Under the pieces are notes generated by a model. It saw only the letters and a list, made by a program, of their open reading frames with translations, had not been told where the DNA came from and did no database searches. Made by a program: the position numbers and the translations under genes. Positions 20,030 to 31,800 of a stretch of 64,000 nt of DNA are shown piece after piece (positions within the stretch are counted from its first letter, which is position 1; the number at the start of each line of letters is the position of its first letter). The stretch is from Spirogloea muscicola (Eukaryota > Streptophyta > Zygnematophyceae > Spirogloeales > Spirogloeaceae), in NCBI GenBank assembly GCA_009602725.1, contig WELB01000016.1, forward strand, positions 896,242 through 960,241, written 5' to 3'.

Positions 20030-20660
20030 TTCTGACATAGCATCTTCAGGGCCCCTTCGTAGCTGCTTAGCGCTTTAGGCCCCTCCGTCATTTGGCCCCT
20101 TCGAACCTCCGTCAATTCTTTTCGGGCTGGCTTTTCACAGGTCTATGGCCTGCGCGCTGCACCTGCGTGCCGGCAGTGCCTCTGGCTCTGGCCAGGGGAC
20201 CCACTTCCAGGAGCCTAGCTTCTCTGACCTGAGGCTGCTTAGCAGGGGTTACTGAGTAATACGTAGCTGCTTTATTTCTTGTTGTGCTTGTTTTTCTTAG
20301 CGCTTCCCTGGCCCCCTTCTCGTACTTTGTTATTCTTTTTCGGGCTGGCTTTTCCAGCCCCTATCCTCAATGGGCGAGCCCTTTCTTGTTTTCTACAGCC
20401 CTTGCCCCCATTGGGAGGGCCACTTCTTCTTTTAGGCCCCTCCGTTACTTGGCCCCTTCGAAGCTTTGTAAATTCTCTTCGGGCTGGCTTTTCACATCCC
20501 TTGCGCCCATTGGGAGAGCCACTTTTCTGTTGGCCCGCCCTCCCATAATTTGGCCCCTTCAAGCCTCGTCAATTGTTCTCGGGCTGGCTTCTCACAGCCG
20601 TTGGCCCGATTGGGGGTGCCACTTCTGTTTCCCAGCCCGTACCCTCTGTGGTACACTCCC
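20030..20660 (+). repeat. Array of four hairpin units with retroelement tails
   Basis: GGGCTGGC...-type hairpins occur at about 20129, 20342, 20481 and 20581, each preceded by CCCCTTCGAA..TT-like sequence and followed by CCATTGGGAGAGCCAC-like sequence. One unit (20129) runs directly into a tail coding for LHLRAG..SDLRLLSRGY-stop (20150-20254). The array seems built by repeated insertion into earlier copies. Confidence 0.8.
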
Positions 20661-21854
20661 CATAGGCAAGGGTGGCCTTGGCTGCCGCTCTCTGGCTCAC
20701 CTGGCTAGCGCGGCGCACCTGGGGTGTTGGGCCCAAGTGGCCTCCACAGTTTCAACGCGCTTCATCAGGAGAAGTCAGCCAGTACTGGCACCAGCAATAG
20801 CTGGCGTGGCAAATGGGACCCTGCCCTTTCAGACCTCCCTCTCTGACGTTCGCAGAGACCTTCTCCGTTCCTTCCCATCACATGCGGCAGATCAGGTCGA
20901 CTTTGCGGCGTGGGCAAGATGCTCTGACCTGAAGGCTCCAGCTTCTCACGCGCAGCCAATGAGCGAGCCATGAGCCACCTCAAAGCTTTGCTCAAGGAGG
21001 ATGGGCGTGGGCTCTCTCGTCTCCACTCCATCAGCTCTCCAGGGGCGTCGGAGTGGCTCAACGCTTTGCCGATTTATGAATCCCTCCGGCTCTCCGACGA
21101 CCTCTTCCGGACGGCTGTCCACCACCATCTCGGCCTCCCTCCACTTTGTTTGGCTGGCATTCGACAGTGTGAATGTGGCCATCGTTCGGAGGATGAGATA
21201 TCTTTGGCAGCCCACATGCTTCAATGTTTTGAGGGAAGTGAATGTAATGCTCCCACAATCTTCTCAGAGACGCTATGTATGGCTTGGTGCGCGAGGCATG
21301 CGGCCATGGAGGTGCCGGGCATCATGCCGGTGCTCCAGAAGCGTGGCAGGCCTTACGTCAGGCGTCTGGATGTGGTGGCCACCCCCCGGAGTGGTGGGCC
21401 TCGTCTTCTCCTCGACGTCATTCTTATCGACGCATTCCAACCAGGGGCACCCACACCGACTGTGCCAGGTGGGGCGACACATCATGCAGAGAGAAAGGAG
21501 AGGAACTACAATGACCACCCCCGGGGCGACCACCTCTTCCCATGCGCCATGGACATCTACGGCGACTACGGAACGAAGTGGTCTTCCCTCCTCCATCACC
21601 TGGCACTGCATGTCGATGCCCGCCGACGTAGTCGGGCGGGTAGCTTGTGGCATTCTAGCGTCCCGCAAGCCATCGTTGCATGCTATAGAATGCGGCTATC
21701 ATCGAGTCTCCAGCGCTCCCAGGCACTCGCGATACACCAGCGTGCTGGTCGTGCATTAGCCCAGGCTAATGGCTTCCGTGGTGGTGGGTTGGCGCCTCAG
21801 TCTAGCTTGTCAGATATGCATGTGCTCACTCGGGGATATTCGTGTCCCCCTTAG
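20660..21854 (+). pseudogene. Non-LTR element: RT C-terminus, CCHC finger and endonuclease-like domain
   Basis: 20660-20973 reads KGGLGCRSLAHLASAAHLGC, typical of the region after the RT thumb. After a frame change at 20970 (the stop of one frame overlaps the ATG of the next) a 294-aa frame continues: LPPLCLAGIRQCECGHRSED with AAHMLQC (C-x-C..H-x3-C finger), GRPYVRRLDVVATP, GGPRLLLDVILIDAF, ERKERNYNDHPRGD, CAMDIYGDYGTKWSSLLHHL and SLQRSQALAIHQRAGRALAQ, ending just after DMHVLTRGY. A Cys/His finger followed by a D..D..K endonuclease-like core recalls R2/CRE-clade restriction-like endonucleases. It is the longest open piece of this family here; the catalytic RT is missing. Confidence 0.6.
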
Positions 21855-22279
21855 CCAGCTCATTACCCAGTTAACAGGACATTTGTAAGGCTAGAATTGG
21901 CCTCCCTTGCAATTTCATGCGCACCGCGCGCCTTCTCTCCGTGGGCGAGCAAATTTCCGTCCGACCCGCCGCGACCCGCAAGCGACGGCGGGCCCAATAG
22001 GCCGAAAGCGAGCCCGCAGCCAGGGGACCCGCTTCCAGGAACCCAGTCTCTCTGACCTGAGGCTGCTTAGCAGGGGTTACTGAGTGCTTCTTAGCTGCTT
22101 CGCTTCTTTCCTGTGCTTGTTGTTCTTCGTACTTCCCCTGGCCCCTTCTCGTCCTTTGTACATTCTTTTCTGGGCTGGCTTTTTCCAGCCCCTATCCTCA
22201 ATGGGCGAGCCATTTGGCCGCAGCGCCGGCCAGCCGGCCCCCGGCTGCAGCCGCGCGCCGCACGCCACGCCCGGCGCCC
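21855..22279 (+). repeat. 3' tail, hairpin and dispersed repeat block
   Basis: 21890-21950 matches the repeat at 6433; 22030-22083 codes for the SDLRLLSRGY-stop tail; 22160-22220 is the hairpin GGGCTGGCTTTTTCCAGCCC followed by CTCAATGGGCGAGCC. GC-rich sequence then leads into the gap. Confidence 0.75.
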
Positions 22280-22404
22280 NNNNNNNNNNNNNNNNNNNNN
22301 NNNNNNNNNNNNNNNNNNNNNNNNNNNNNNNNNNNNNNNNNNNNNNNNNNNNNNNNNNNNNNNNNNNNNNNNNNNNNNNNNNNNNNNNNNNNNNNNNNNN
22401 NNNN
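22280..22404. other. Assembly gap (125 N)
   Basis: A run of 125 undetermined bases between CGGCGCCC and GTCCGCCGCG. The flanks are very GC-rich. It lies upstream of the glycosyltransferase gene and may hide its first exon. Confidence 0.99.
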
Positions 22405-25400
22405 GTCCGCCGCGCCGGCCCGCTCGGCGCGCCGGTACGCCCGCCAAGCCACTCCACCTCCTCGGCCCCCCCGCCCTGCGCGCCCGGGAGGCAAGCAGCG
22501 GGCGCGGCGCCGGTGCTCTCGATCGCCTCGTCGCCGCGAGCCTGCACCGTGCCCTCGTCTCCGGCGCGCTGCCGCGGGCGATCAGACGTCGGCACTGGCG
22601 ACCGGACCCCCCCCAGCACCTCGCCCAGTTGAGGGCGGGCCCGTCGTGGACGCCTGCGCCCGCCTCCCTAACCCGTGTGCTGAAGCAGCAGCTGCCCTGC
22701 CGCAACCACCCGCCGGCGCCCCGCAGAGCACAGACTCCGCCGCAGACTGCGGCCGAGGAGGCGGAGAATGGGAGACCGCCGGCGCCGGCGGCGGCGATGC
22801 TGTTGGCGGGGAGCTCGGTCAGGGTGATGAGGAGGGGCTGCACAGCAGGCACGCCTTGGCTGGCGTCCAGCGCGTTCCCTTCAGCACGCGCAAGCGCAGC
22901 GGAGGCGCCCTGCAAGTATATGTGCACGTCGGCGCGTACAGGACAGGCCCAGACGAGTTCAATGTCACTGGGAGTCACGCGCCCAGCCTCACAGTGAGTG
23001 GACTGGACCAACTTCCTGGGTTCCAATATGATGTCATGGTCCTGTGGACAGGCAGCCCTGGACCGAAAGCAGATGATGAGCATGCCGTCGGAGGCTAAGA
23101 GTCCAGCTGCGACCTGGCTGCTGCTCGCCGAGCTGGCCGCCGGGGCACCCCCTCTCGCCAGCTCACAGACCTCGGCTCCTGCTTGAGTGACCTCTGCTGG
23201 CTTGGCGGACGCAAGCAGGACGCGTTTGGGGATCCAGCCCACTTCTGCATCTGGGCGCCGTACTTCAGGGAGCCGGTTTGTGTCTAGCGATCCACGTTGC
23301 CTCAGCAAGATGCAGCAAGCAGCGTGTTGCATGTTAGGCAGATACGTAGGCAGCGTGGCTGAGCACACGCCTCATCTCCGACTGAAAGAACTGGCCGATG
23401 CCCGAGAGCGGATGGCTCCTACTTTACTTTCTCATTGAGCCGCGCCAGGCATCTCATCAAGCAGGACCAGCAGGGCATTCATCTTTGTGAATCATCCAAC
23501 GTGCCTCTGCAGGCAGCTCTTGCCATGAAGTGCTACTTGAGCGAGCGCGCTGATGTATTCAGTAACTTCTGCAGGTAGACAAAGTGTACCTGCGCAAGCT
23601 TGGCGTCAGGGGAACTCCGGTCCGTTTGCTGCCAGGCAAGTGGCCAGCTCCTCTCACCGATTGCTGGGTTGCTGAGTGTCATCCAGGCTTGATCCGCTCA
23701 GGCTCAATCTGGCCAAGCGAATGGCAGTGTGCAAGTCAATTCCCGAGGGAACATGCCGTGCCAGCCAATTGCCACCTACTGCAGCCTCTTTGTCGTCCAT
23801 GTTGTACCCTTTCTGTCATTTATTGCATGACACACCTCCAGTGCACAGGCTCGCAGCCGCCCCTCTCACTGTCTTGATGTGGCGCACTCAGCAGGCGATG
23901 GTATGCAAATGCCATATGAGGCGCTGATTATAGGATGCAAGTTCTCAGCGAATAACACTGACGACTCGCAAGGAGGGCAGCTGTACCTCGCACTTCATGA
24001 CCTTAATGTGACCTCCCTGCTCTAGCCCTCGCGGTCGCTGAGGCATGGACATGTGAGCCGGCTTGTGAGCTGACATTACTGCCCAGCAGGTTAAGCAGAG
24101 GCAATTTGCTTGCTCGTACTTCTCATGATGCATCGAAGCTTTTGAGCCCAGTTGACTTTTGCGGAGGACTGGCAGCCGCTGCTCATAGTGAGGCCCTGCA
24201 GTATGAGGCAAATGCATGCTCTGGAATCTGTGTTCCCTGACGCCTGTGCTTGCTTTGCTCCACAGCTACGCGTGAAGGAGGAAAATCAAGAAGTGGAGCA
24301 CATGCTGGTCAAAGCAGAAGAATCTTCTGATGCGTCGCAAACCCCGACAACGGCGGGCACCAGCAGGCACGCTCCGGAGCAATTGCGACCGTGCACATTG
24401 TGGTGGCAGAGGCGGGCACCTCTTTTGCTGTGGATGAGGCCTGCCTAGCAAGAGCTGTAGTCTCACCAGGTTGCTGAGCCCGTCTCTCACCTGTCGCTTG
24501 TGGTCGCAGGGCTCCTCCAGCCTTCAAATACTCATACTGCGGACCTCCCATGACAGACGCCATCCATGCCTCAAGGGTGGCGGACTGGCTTCGGTATCAC
24601 GATCACCTGATGCACAACAGCGTTCACTATATGTTTTACCTGGCAGAGGGCAGCATGACAACAGACCTCCTGAAGTTGTAACAGGCAAGTACCATGCTCT
24701 TGATGATGCCCCACGGAGTAGACACTGGCGTGGATGCAGGAGGCACACAGTATCCATGGCCACCAGTAGCGGCATGTGGTTAGCTGCGGCTAGGCTGACT
24801 TGGTGGCATTCAAGGGTGCCAACTAGCAAATCTGAGGGCCTGGAAGTGCCCTGCGCTCGCACAGTCAGGCTTTGCGTGGTCACCATCGCATCGTGCAAAC
24901 AAGTCAGTTGCCAGCACCGCGGTAAGAGATGGGCTGTGCTGCTCCACAAGTCCAGAGATATGTTGAGGATGGCCGCATGACATTGTTGGATGTGAGGGAG
25001 GAGCGCAAGTATCAGGCATACTATCATGGCCAGCAAGTGTACTTGGATGATTGCATACACAGGACCAGGGGATTGTCGGAGTGGACTCTCTTCTGCGACC
25101 TCGACGAGTACCTCTACCACAGTGCCCCCCACGACTCTTGGCAAGGGCCTCGAACCCCTCCAGGCGGCTTGGCGGCTGCAGACACAATCGTGGAGCAATT
25201 CAAGGACCACAAGTACTTCAGAATGTACGACTACATGTTCAGCGTGCGCCGTTGCCTACCTGAGAATGCCACCTCGCACATAGCCAACCCCATCTCGGCA
25301 CAGCACATACCCTACCGAGCAATCAAGGCGACGGTGGCCGGTGAGAAGTGGATGGCCAGGACTGGGGAGGTGGTGCTGGCAGGGATACATATGGCTGTCG

Positions 25401-25609
25401 AGCTTGCAGGCGGCCTGCGCAAGCGTGCTGTATACATCGATGCCCATGTCAGCCCCGACGTGCTACACATCAAGCATATGCGCGGCCTCATCTCCAGGAA
25501 TGGTACCTGTGACACAATTGTGACAGACCTACGGACAACGGCCCGGTCTGTGCTGGATACTGACATGCTCGTATATACCCAGCTTCCGAGCCCCATTATC
25601 AAAGTGTAA
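22405..25609 (+). CDS. GT92 (DUF23)-like glycosyltransferase, multi-exon, 5' part unresolved
   Basis: The two last exons are clear: 24510-24674 (KYSYCGPPMTDAIHASRVAD, WLRYHDHL, YMFYLAEGSM) and 24958-25609, joined in phase at a Lys codon (LLK-YVEDGRMTLLD). The last exon holds QQVYLDDCIHRTRG and WTLFCDLDEYLY, the acidic DxDE-type motif of GT92 enzymes, and ends PSPIIKV-stop. An earlier exon ends at 22993 (LQVYVHVGAYRTGPDEFNV, donor GTGAGT) and another probably begins at 23575 (VDKVYLRKLGVRG). Exons between 23.6 and 24.5 kb and the N-terminus (near the N gap) are not resolved, so the left limit is nominal. GT92 enzymes add galactose, for example to pectic galactans or N-glycans. Acceptor specificity here is unknown. 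Confidence 0.7.
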
Positions 25610-25889
25610 GGCTAGGAGGGTATCTTTTGCATCTCAAGTCGAGCATGCCCAGTCCTGAATCTTGTAAGGGCTCAAGAGAGGCGGCAGATTGGTTGATGAG
25701 GTCAGCTGGGTGCTTGGTGACCTCTCAGAACGGCATGACGAAGGCCTGCCTGCCAAACAGAAAGCAGTGCCACAGAGCCTGTCAGGTATTTTGGGCTCTT
25801 CAAGATTTTCGAACTCTTCAATGCCAATTAAACATATCTTGTTGTTCTCATTATATCTTTCTCTACGGAATAGAATAGTAGGAGTTTGT
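25610..25889. other. 3' flank of the GT92-like gene; nothing else seen
   Basis: AT-richer than its surroundings, compatible with a 3' UTR and terminator region. No conserved reading frame or repeat recognised. Confidence 0.5.
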
Positions 25890-26240
25890 AAGCCCGTATC
25901 CACCATTGCCGCCGTGAGCGCTCTGGCCGCGCGCGCCGAGGTGGCGGCTCTCGTGTGACTCGGCTACAGTCTCCAGGACGTGGGAGCTGCGCACTAGCCG
26001 GTCAGCCTGCGCCGTCCGACCTGCCGCAGCGACGAGAAGGTCGATCTCCGAGGGCAGCCAGGAGCCGCAGCAACCGTCGGATTTGATTTGTGCGATGATG
26101 CGTGGACCCCTCGGGGTCAACAAAAAGTCTGGGCCCACCTCGCAGGGCAGCCCGCCCGCCTTCGCGCCAAGTCGTGCACTGAACGCCGCGTGGAACTCCC
26201 CGGGTCAACCGAAAGTCTCGAGGTCTCAAGCCCTGGCCTC
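25890..26240 (-). pseudogene. Orphan 5' end of a sixth lectin-LRR copy
   Basis: The block aligns with the 5' flank of gene C (43725-44170): GCGCGCGCCGAG.TGGCGGCTCT, CTACAGTCTCC.GGA, GGAGCCGCAGCAACCGTCGG, and the GGAGGT..AAGCCCTGGCCTC end. The start-codon region has decayed (the position of ATG reads AGA on the minus strand) and the similarity stops there. The coding body of this copy is gone, replaced by the unrelated region leading to the GT92-like gene. Confidence 0.65.
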
Positions 26241-26660
26241 TGCATAATTTTTGAGGGTCCTCAGCGGGTGTTACCCGTCCGTTTCGGTCTCGTTCCAGCG
26301 CTCCCCGGCTCACGCAGACCACTCGAGAGCTGGCCGCGCTATGGCTGCTGCATCTGGGTCGAAGGCCGAGTGCCTCTTTCCCAGCTGCAAGTTACTTGGA
26401 CTTGCTGCTGCTCACTCGTTGGTACTGAGCTTCCGTCTATGTCGTCTTGTGTCTAGCTGTGTTGTTTTCCTTTTGGGCACCTTTCACTTGGCTCTTTGGA
26501 TTCTGTTGTATGTTGGGCTGGCATTTGCCAGCCCTCTTCTCTGTGGGCGAGCACTTCTTTCCTCAGGGCCACCTGCTCCTTGTAAACGCTTGGATTGGCC
26601 ACCCTATCAGTTCATGCGCACCGCTTGCCATCTCTCTTTGAATAGTGCATGGAACTCTCA
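26241..26660 (+). repeat. Retroelement tail, hairpin and repeat block
   Basis: Tail remnant with RAGRAMAAASGS and LLTR-like codons to TACTGAG (26410-26440), hairpin GGGCTGGCATTTGCCAGCCC at 26515-26534 with CTCTGTGGGCGAGCAC after it, then the block GATTGGCCACC...TTCATGCGCACCG (26590-26640) also seen at 6433. Confidence 0.7.
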
Positions 26661-26864
26661 ATTATCACGAGCCGCGTCGCCTGCAGCAGCTGCTGGCTGA
26701 CGCCGGAACACATGCTCCCTTTGCCAGGAGTGGATAGTCGCTGGTCAAGATGGGTACAGGTATGCACACTTCTGAAAAGGCCAACGATGGAAGGAGAGGT
26801 CCAGCATGGCTGAAAGAGAATAAACGAAAAAGCAGGGGAGGCAAAGCGTGTACGCAACGATACA

Positions 26865-27660
26865 GGAGGGCTTAAGTAGCATAGTACACACGCAAGCACC
26901 TTCACAGGTGTACATCACCTGCTGCTAAGCCGACCCGCCCAGACAACACGTAAACCAGTAAAAGTGGCTGATCAATGCCTGAATAAGGGATGGCTATTTC
27001 TAAGTACATCTGCCACCAACCAGAAGCTCGACAAGCTTTCTTGTGCAGAGTCGGATGCTTTGGTCCTGCAAAGAGGCTCCCGTTCGACGGCGCAGCAACG
27101 ACAGATATGCCTACACAAAATCGACCAAGGCACATTGTCCTCCGCCAGCTTTTACATCTACAGCGTCTAGGGAGAAATTTTTGAAGGTGTCTCTGTCTCT
27201 CTCTCTCTGGGCGTCCGTGGTGATTGATATGATGTTGTTCACCTCCAACGTCGTGCGGTAGAAGGCGTCACGCACCAAGCCCACCAAGCCAACCTGGAGG
27301 TCGTTTTGGATGTCGCCCACTTCGTTTTGGTGGGCATTCAAAGGCCAGTGGGCCATTGCCATGTGCGCGGCGAGGTCTCCACCAGCCGTGTGAGGCGACG
27401 AGATTGGCGCGACGCGTGTGAAGACGGCCATTTGCCCCAGGGTTTAGGGGCATGATGCTGAGGTACCCATGGCCACGGTACCCGCCTCCAGTAAGACGCC
27501 ATATATGGCGTTCACGGAGGAGGTCGTGCGTGCCGATCGCTCCCCTCCCCGTGTAGCGACCTCTATGTGCTGACTATTGATTACTGAGCAGGTAAGCTTA
27601 GCAGCAGGTGATGTACATCTGTCAATGTGCTTGCCTTTGTATATGGCCACTTAGGCCCTC
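26865..27660. mobile_element. 0.8-kb element with ~80-bp terminal inverted repeats (copy 1)
   Basis: The left end (26865-26942) and the reverse complement of the right end (27583-27660) align over about 78 bases at roughly 80 percent: GAGGGC.TAAGT.GC, GCAAGCAC, GTACATCACCTGCTGCTAAG, C.GCTCAG. The interior on the minus strand encodes pieces also present at 51.9-52.3 kb and 55.1-55.3 kb (NAIYGVLLEAG, MPLNPGANGRLHTRRANLVA, LNAHQNEVGDI), related to the start of the endonuclease domain at 5786-6286. No transposase is visible. It could be a TIR element or two inverted retroelement tails. Confidence 0.6.
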
Positions 27661-28883
27661 CATCACTCAATACACAGTCCATTTCTTCCGTGTAGGGGAA
27701 TCCTGGGTTGGAAGGGCGGTGGCGTCTTTCAAGATGGGAAGGGTGGCTGGCTCCCATTTGCTGGAGTCTCTTGCATAGATGTGTGGTTTCCTCCCCCTCT
27801 TTAGCGCCTTTCGCCCCTTTGGACCTTGTCCATGTTTTTGGGGCTGGCTATTCACAGCCCTCGCCACCTTTGGAACAGCTCACTTTTCACTTGCCCCCAG
27901 ACATTGCTCTGCAGTAGCGATTGCTATTTTGCTGTTTGCAGCCCCCAACTCAATGCCTCTACCTCTTTATTTCCCAGCCGCTCTTTAAACATAAGCAGCC
28001 GCATCCTTCTATTTATCTTGCTCCGCTGGCAGGCCTGGCTTCGCAAACCGCAGCATTCCTTACACCTTGCATCCGCGTCCTGATTGTGCCTTAGCTACAG
28101 ACTACAGGCAAGCCGACTAATGTTGGCTTCTTATCCACATGCGGCTGACCCTTACTACGGGTTACTGTGCAGCCGTCCTTAGTGGTCTCGTGCTTTCCTG
28201 CTTGGCATATTGTTTCCGGCTTCTTGGACGTTGTTCACTCATTTGTGGGCTGGCCTTTCACAGCCCTCGCTCCCTTTGGAAGGGCCGCTTCCTCAGCCAC
28301 TTGCAGAGATGTGTGGTAAAAATCTCTTCGGCCGTTCGGACCTAGTGAAAACTTTCACAGCCATTTCGCCCTGTTCACAAAGACCTCCTCTCAGTTGGCA
28401 GATCTCTGCCATGCCCAAGCGAAAAGTCCCCAGTAGTGCTTCTCGGCAAAGGGGTAGTGAATGGTCATCTTGAACTGCCGATCGTGCTATGTAATCTGTC
28501 CTTTCTTTCTTCATTTTCCAGTGCGGCTTGCCTGCAAACTTTTGAGATGGCCCTCTGCAGCTAGTGGACTTGTTGAAGAACTCTTCCTCTCATGACCACA
28601 TTATGGTGCAAGTGCCTACAGCCTCTTTAATGACTCTGGTACCACAAGCACTCAGGGTGACCATCCCCCCAAGATGGTTGTATTGGTGGCTTCACATGTG
28701 CATTGAGAGGGGGAAGAAGCAGGCAGGCAAAGGGCCAAACTGGTGACAACAATAGTACATTCACGCAACAGGCAGAGCTTGTCCCGATGCTAGACCAGCT
28801 AGGGATCGTGAGTGGGAGGTCTCTGTTGCAACATTGCATACAGAGCGCTATGCTTGAGTTGCGCAGGTACTGGTAGATTGCAA
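27661..28883. repeat. 3' flank of gene B, duplicated beside gene E and at 52.4-53.4 kb
   Basis: 27690-28884 aligns with 55440-56845 (3' flank of E) through the stop codon, and 27690-28300 also with 52440-53400, where no gene follows. It contains hairpins at about 27842 and 28247 and tail remnants ending near TTACTG (28150-28170). No reading frame of its own is supported. Confidence 0.65.
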
Positions 28884-31800
28884 CTACGCCGGGCCGGGAG
28901 GTGGGGTGTTGAAATAACTGAAGCATTCACTGTACGACCTCTGGTCTGCTGGCATGTTGTCCACCGTCACATTGATGCAGTTGGAATAGATGTAGGCGAC
29001 GCTCCTCGTTCTGGCTCCGGATGGGAAGCTGGTAAAGTAGTTGTTTTCCAGGCCAAGGAAAGTCACGTTGGGCAGAGATGCAAAGCCCAGAGGCACATCA
29101 CCTGTCAGCTCGTTCGCAGCTAGGTCCACAGTCACCAGGCTGATGAGCTGCCCATACGAGGGGGGAATGACGCCCGTCAGGACGTTGCCATCCACTGAGA
29201 TATACTGCAGGAGTGGCAGGGTTGCCCAACCGTCGGGCAGTGATCCTGACAGTTGGTTGTTGGAGAGGTCCAAGACTGTCAAGAGTGTCATATTAGTGAT
29301 CGAGGCTGGCATCGCACCCTCAAGCAGATTGTTGCTCAGAGTGAGGGTGGTGAGGAGAGATAGGCTGCCAATGTCAGCTGGGATGGCCCCGCCAAACTCG
29401 TTGAAGTACAGGTTGAGCCCTCCGAGGGAGGTGAGTGATGTCAAGGACGATGGGAGGGTAGGGAATACGCCCGTTGGAGGCGATCCTACTGAGATGCTGA
29501 GAAACGTGACACGGTCGTGCTTGTCACACAGGACACCAGCCCAACTGCAGGTGCCAGTGAGACAGCCATCACAAGGTGCGGTGGAATTCCAGCTATCCAG
29601 GAGAGTTGGGTTGCCCAGCGTGGCCTTGAGGTCGAGCAGCGGCGTAGCCGAGCTTGCCGGCAGTGTGGCGCGTGCAAAGAATTGTATGCACTCTGCGTAT
29701 GACCGCTGGTTAGACCGATCTGCAAATGCAGTCAAATCTCCCAGGCAATTGTCGTAGATCAAAGGGTACGTCGTGGATATGAGGAGGGGACCAGTCAAGT
29801 AGTTACTGTCGAGATTTATGTAAATGGGGAAGTCCGGGGCTAAGAGGGCGTCTGGAATTTGGCCCGTGAATTCGTTGTCATTCATATAGACATAGGTGTA
29901 ATTGCCAAAGGCGGCAACGAATGCGGGCACCGGCCCACTGAGGACGTTGCTGGCAACACTGAGCGATGACAAGCTGATGCAGCCCGTCAGCGTGGCAGGA
30001 AGGGCCCCGGTAAGCAGGTTGTCACTCACGTCCAGGTTGCTGAGCAAGTCGAGGTTGCCAACGTCTGCCGGGATAGGCCCTGTCAGCTGGTTGCTGTTGA
30101 GATAGAGGCTGGTGAGGAGGAGCAGCGTGGATGTGACAAATGCTGGAATGGGGCCTTGAAGGCTGCTGTCCTCCAGATAGAGCTGCTGCAGGGTCGTGAA
30201 ATTCGCCAACGTCATTGGAAATGGGCGACCACCGGCATTGTATAGAGAGGACAGATCAAGAGTTGTGACGTGCCCAAAGCTGTCACAACCAAGCCCTGTG
30301 AGGATGCAGCCATAGGGGCAGCCAGCGCAGGGGTCAACGGCGTTGCTTGAATACCAATTCAATTGAAATGGATTACCAAGCTCAACCTTGAGTTCGAGGA
30401 GGCTGACTGTGGATGTCGGCGGGAGCGCTGCGAGCTCATAGAAGGCAAAGCAATCTTGCCAATCGCGTTGTCCGGGAATAGACACGCCCTTGCTCACCCC
30501 GAAGCAGTTGTATGTGTCAGGGCTGAATTGAGTGGCTGCACCCGTAAAGTAATTTGAGTAGATATTCAGCTCTCGTAGCCCCGGCTGGAGGACAACAAGG
30601 TCGCCAGAGAAAAGGTTCTCGCTGACGTCGAGCTCAATCAGCGATTGGAGACCGAGGACGACTTGGATGTCGCCAGATAACCAGTTACGGGATAAGTCGA
30701 GGTTGCTAAGGAGCGGCAGTGAGCCCAATGTTGTAGGAATGGGCCCCTGCAGCGGGCCCTCGTATGCCAATGACAGGGTTGTCAGCTCCTTCAAATTCCC
30801 CAGAGACGCTGGGATCTCGCCTGTGAAATCGTTCCATCCCAGGTCCCTAGCCACAGGCAAAGCTTGGCAGGTATCAGCAACTCTGAAGCGGCTTCTAATC
30901 ACAGACAACTGACTTGACATGGCAACCATTTGCACCAATTAAGTATATGCCATGGCCCGTCGACCAATGTCATCCCTTCATGACTCGACTATGGTGAGAG
31001 GAAGTACCGGCCCAAGCCATACCTCGTTGGCTTTTGACTGAATGCCTTAACTGAATCTATGCTGAATCAACATGCAACAATGCTGCCCACAGCCCTAAGC
31101 CTGGGACCCTCCTCACGAACCTGAACACTCAATCCTATGATCAAGCCCTGAGTGCTGAGGTGCGAGGAAGGATCGAAAGATCGGCAATTCCTCAGCCGTA
31201 TGCCCGCCCGTTGACTAAGGTGAGAGCCTCACAAGATTTGCAGATTGGTGAGATTGCCGAGCTCCGAAGGGATGGGGCCAAACAAGCCGATGAAGGGCAG
31301 CGTTAGCTGCTGAAGGCTGGCGAGGCTGCCAAGGCTGGCCGGCATGTTCCCAAGGTAACGATAACCAGTATTCTCAAGGTTGATCCTGATCACAGAGCCT
31401 TGGTCATCGCAAGTCACTCCAGACCATGCACATGATGCCTCCGTGCCAGGAATGCAGCCGTCGCAGGGGTTGGACGTATTCCAGGTGGCGACTTGCTCTG
31501 ACGTACCGATGAGCACCGCCTTGAGCTCCAGAAGGATTGCCAGTTGGTCGAGCAAAGGGCCGGGTGTACTCGGCGGTGGGGGAGGCGCTGGCGGCGGTAA
31601 GACTGGTGGGGATGGCGGCGGCGGTGGTGGTGGTGGCGGGGGCTGTGGTGGCGGCGGCAGCAGCAACGGAGGGGACGGCGGCGGTGGTGACGTTGGAGGG
31701 GGTGGCACCATGAATGGCGGTGGCAATGGTGGCTGCGGAGGAGGCTCTTGTGGTGGCGGTGATAGGGGGGGAGGCGTTGGAGGAGCAAGCATCGCTGGGG

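Noticed and set aside
22091-23368. Minus-strand 425-codon frame through the N gap
   Set aside because: It is open partly because N codons count as non-stop, has no family signature, and opposes exons of the GT92-like gene.
27190-27215. TCTCTCTCTC run as a microsatellite of interest
   Set aside because: Short, imperfect and inside the TIR element; nothing is built on it.
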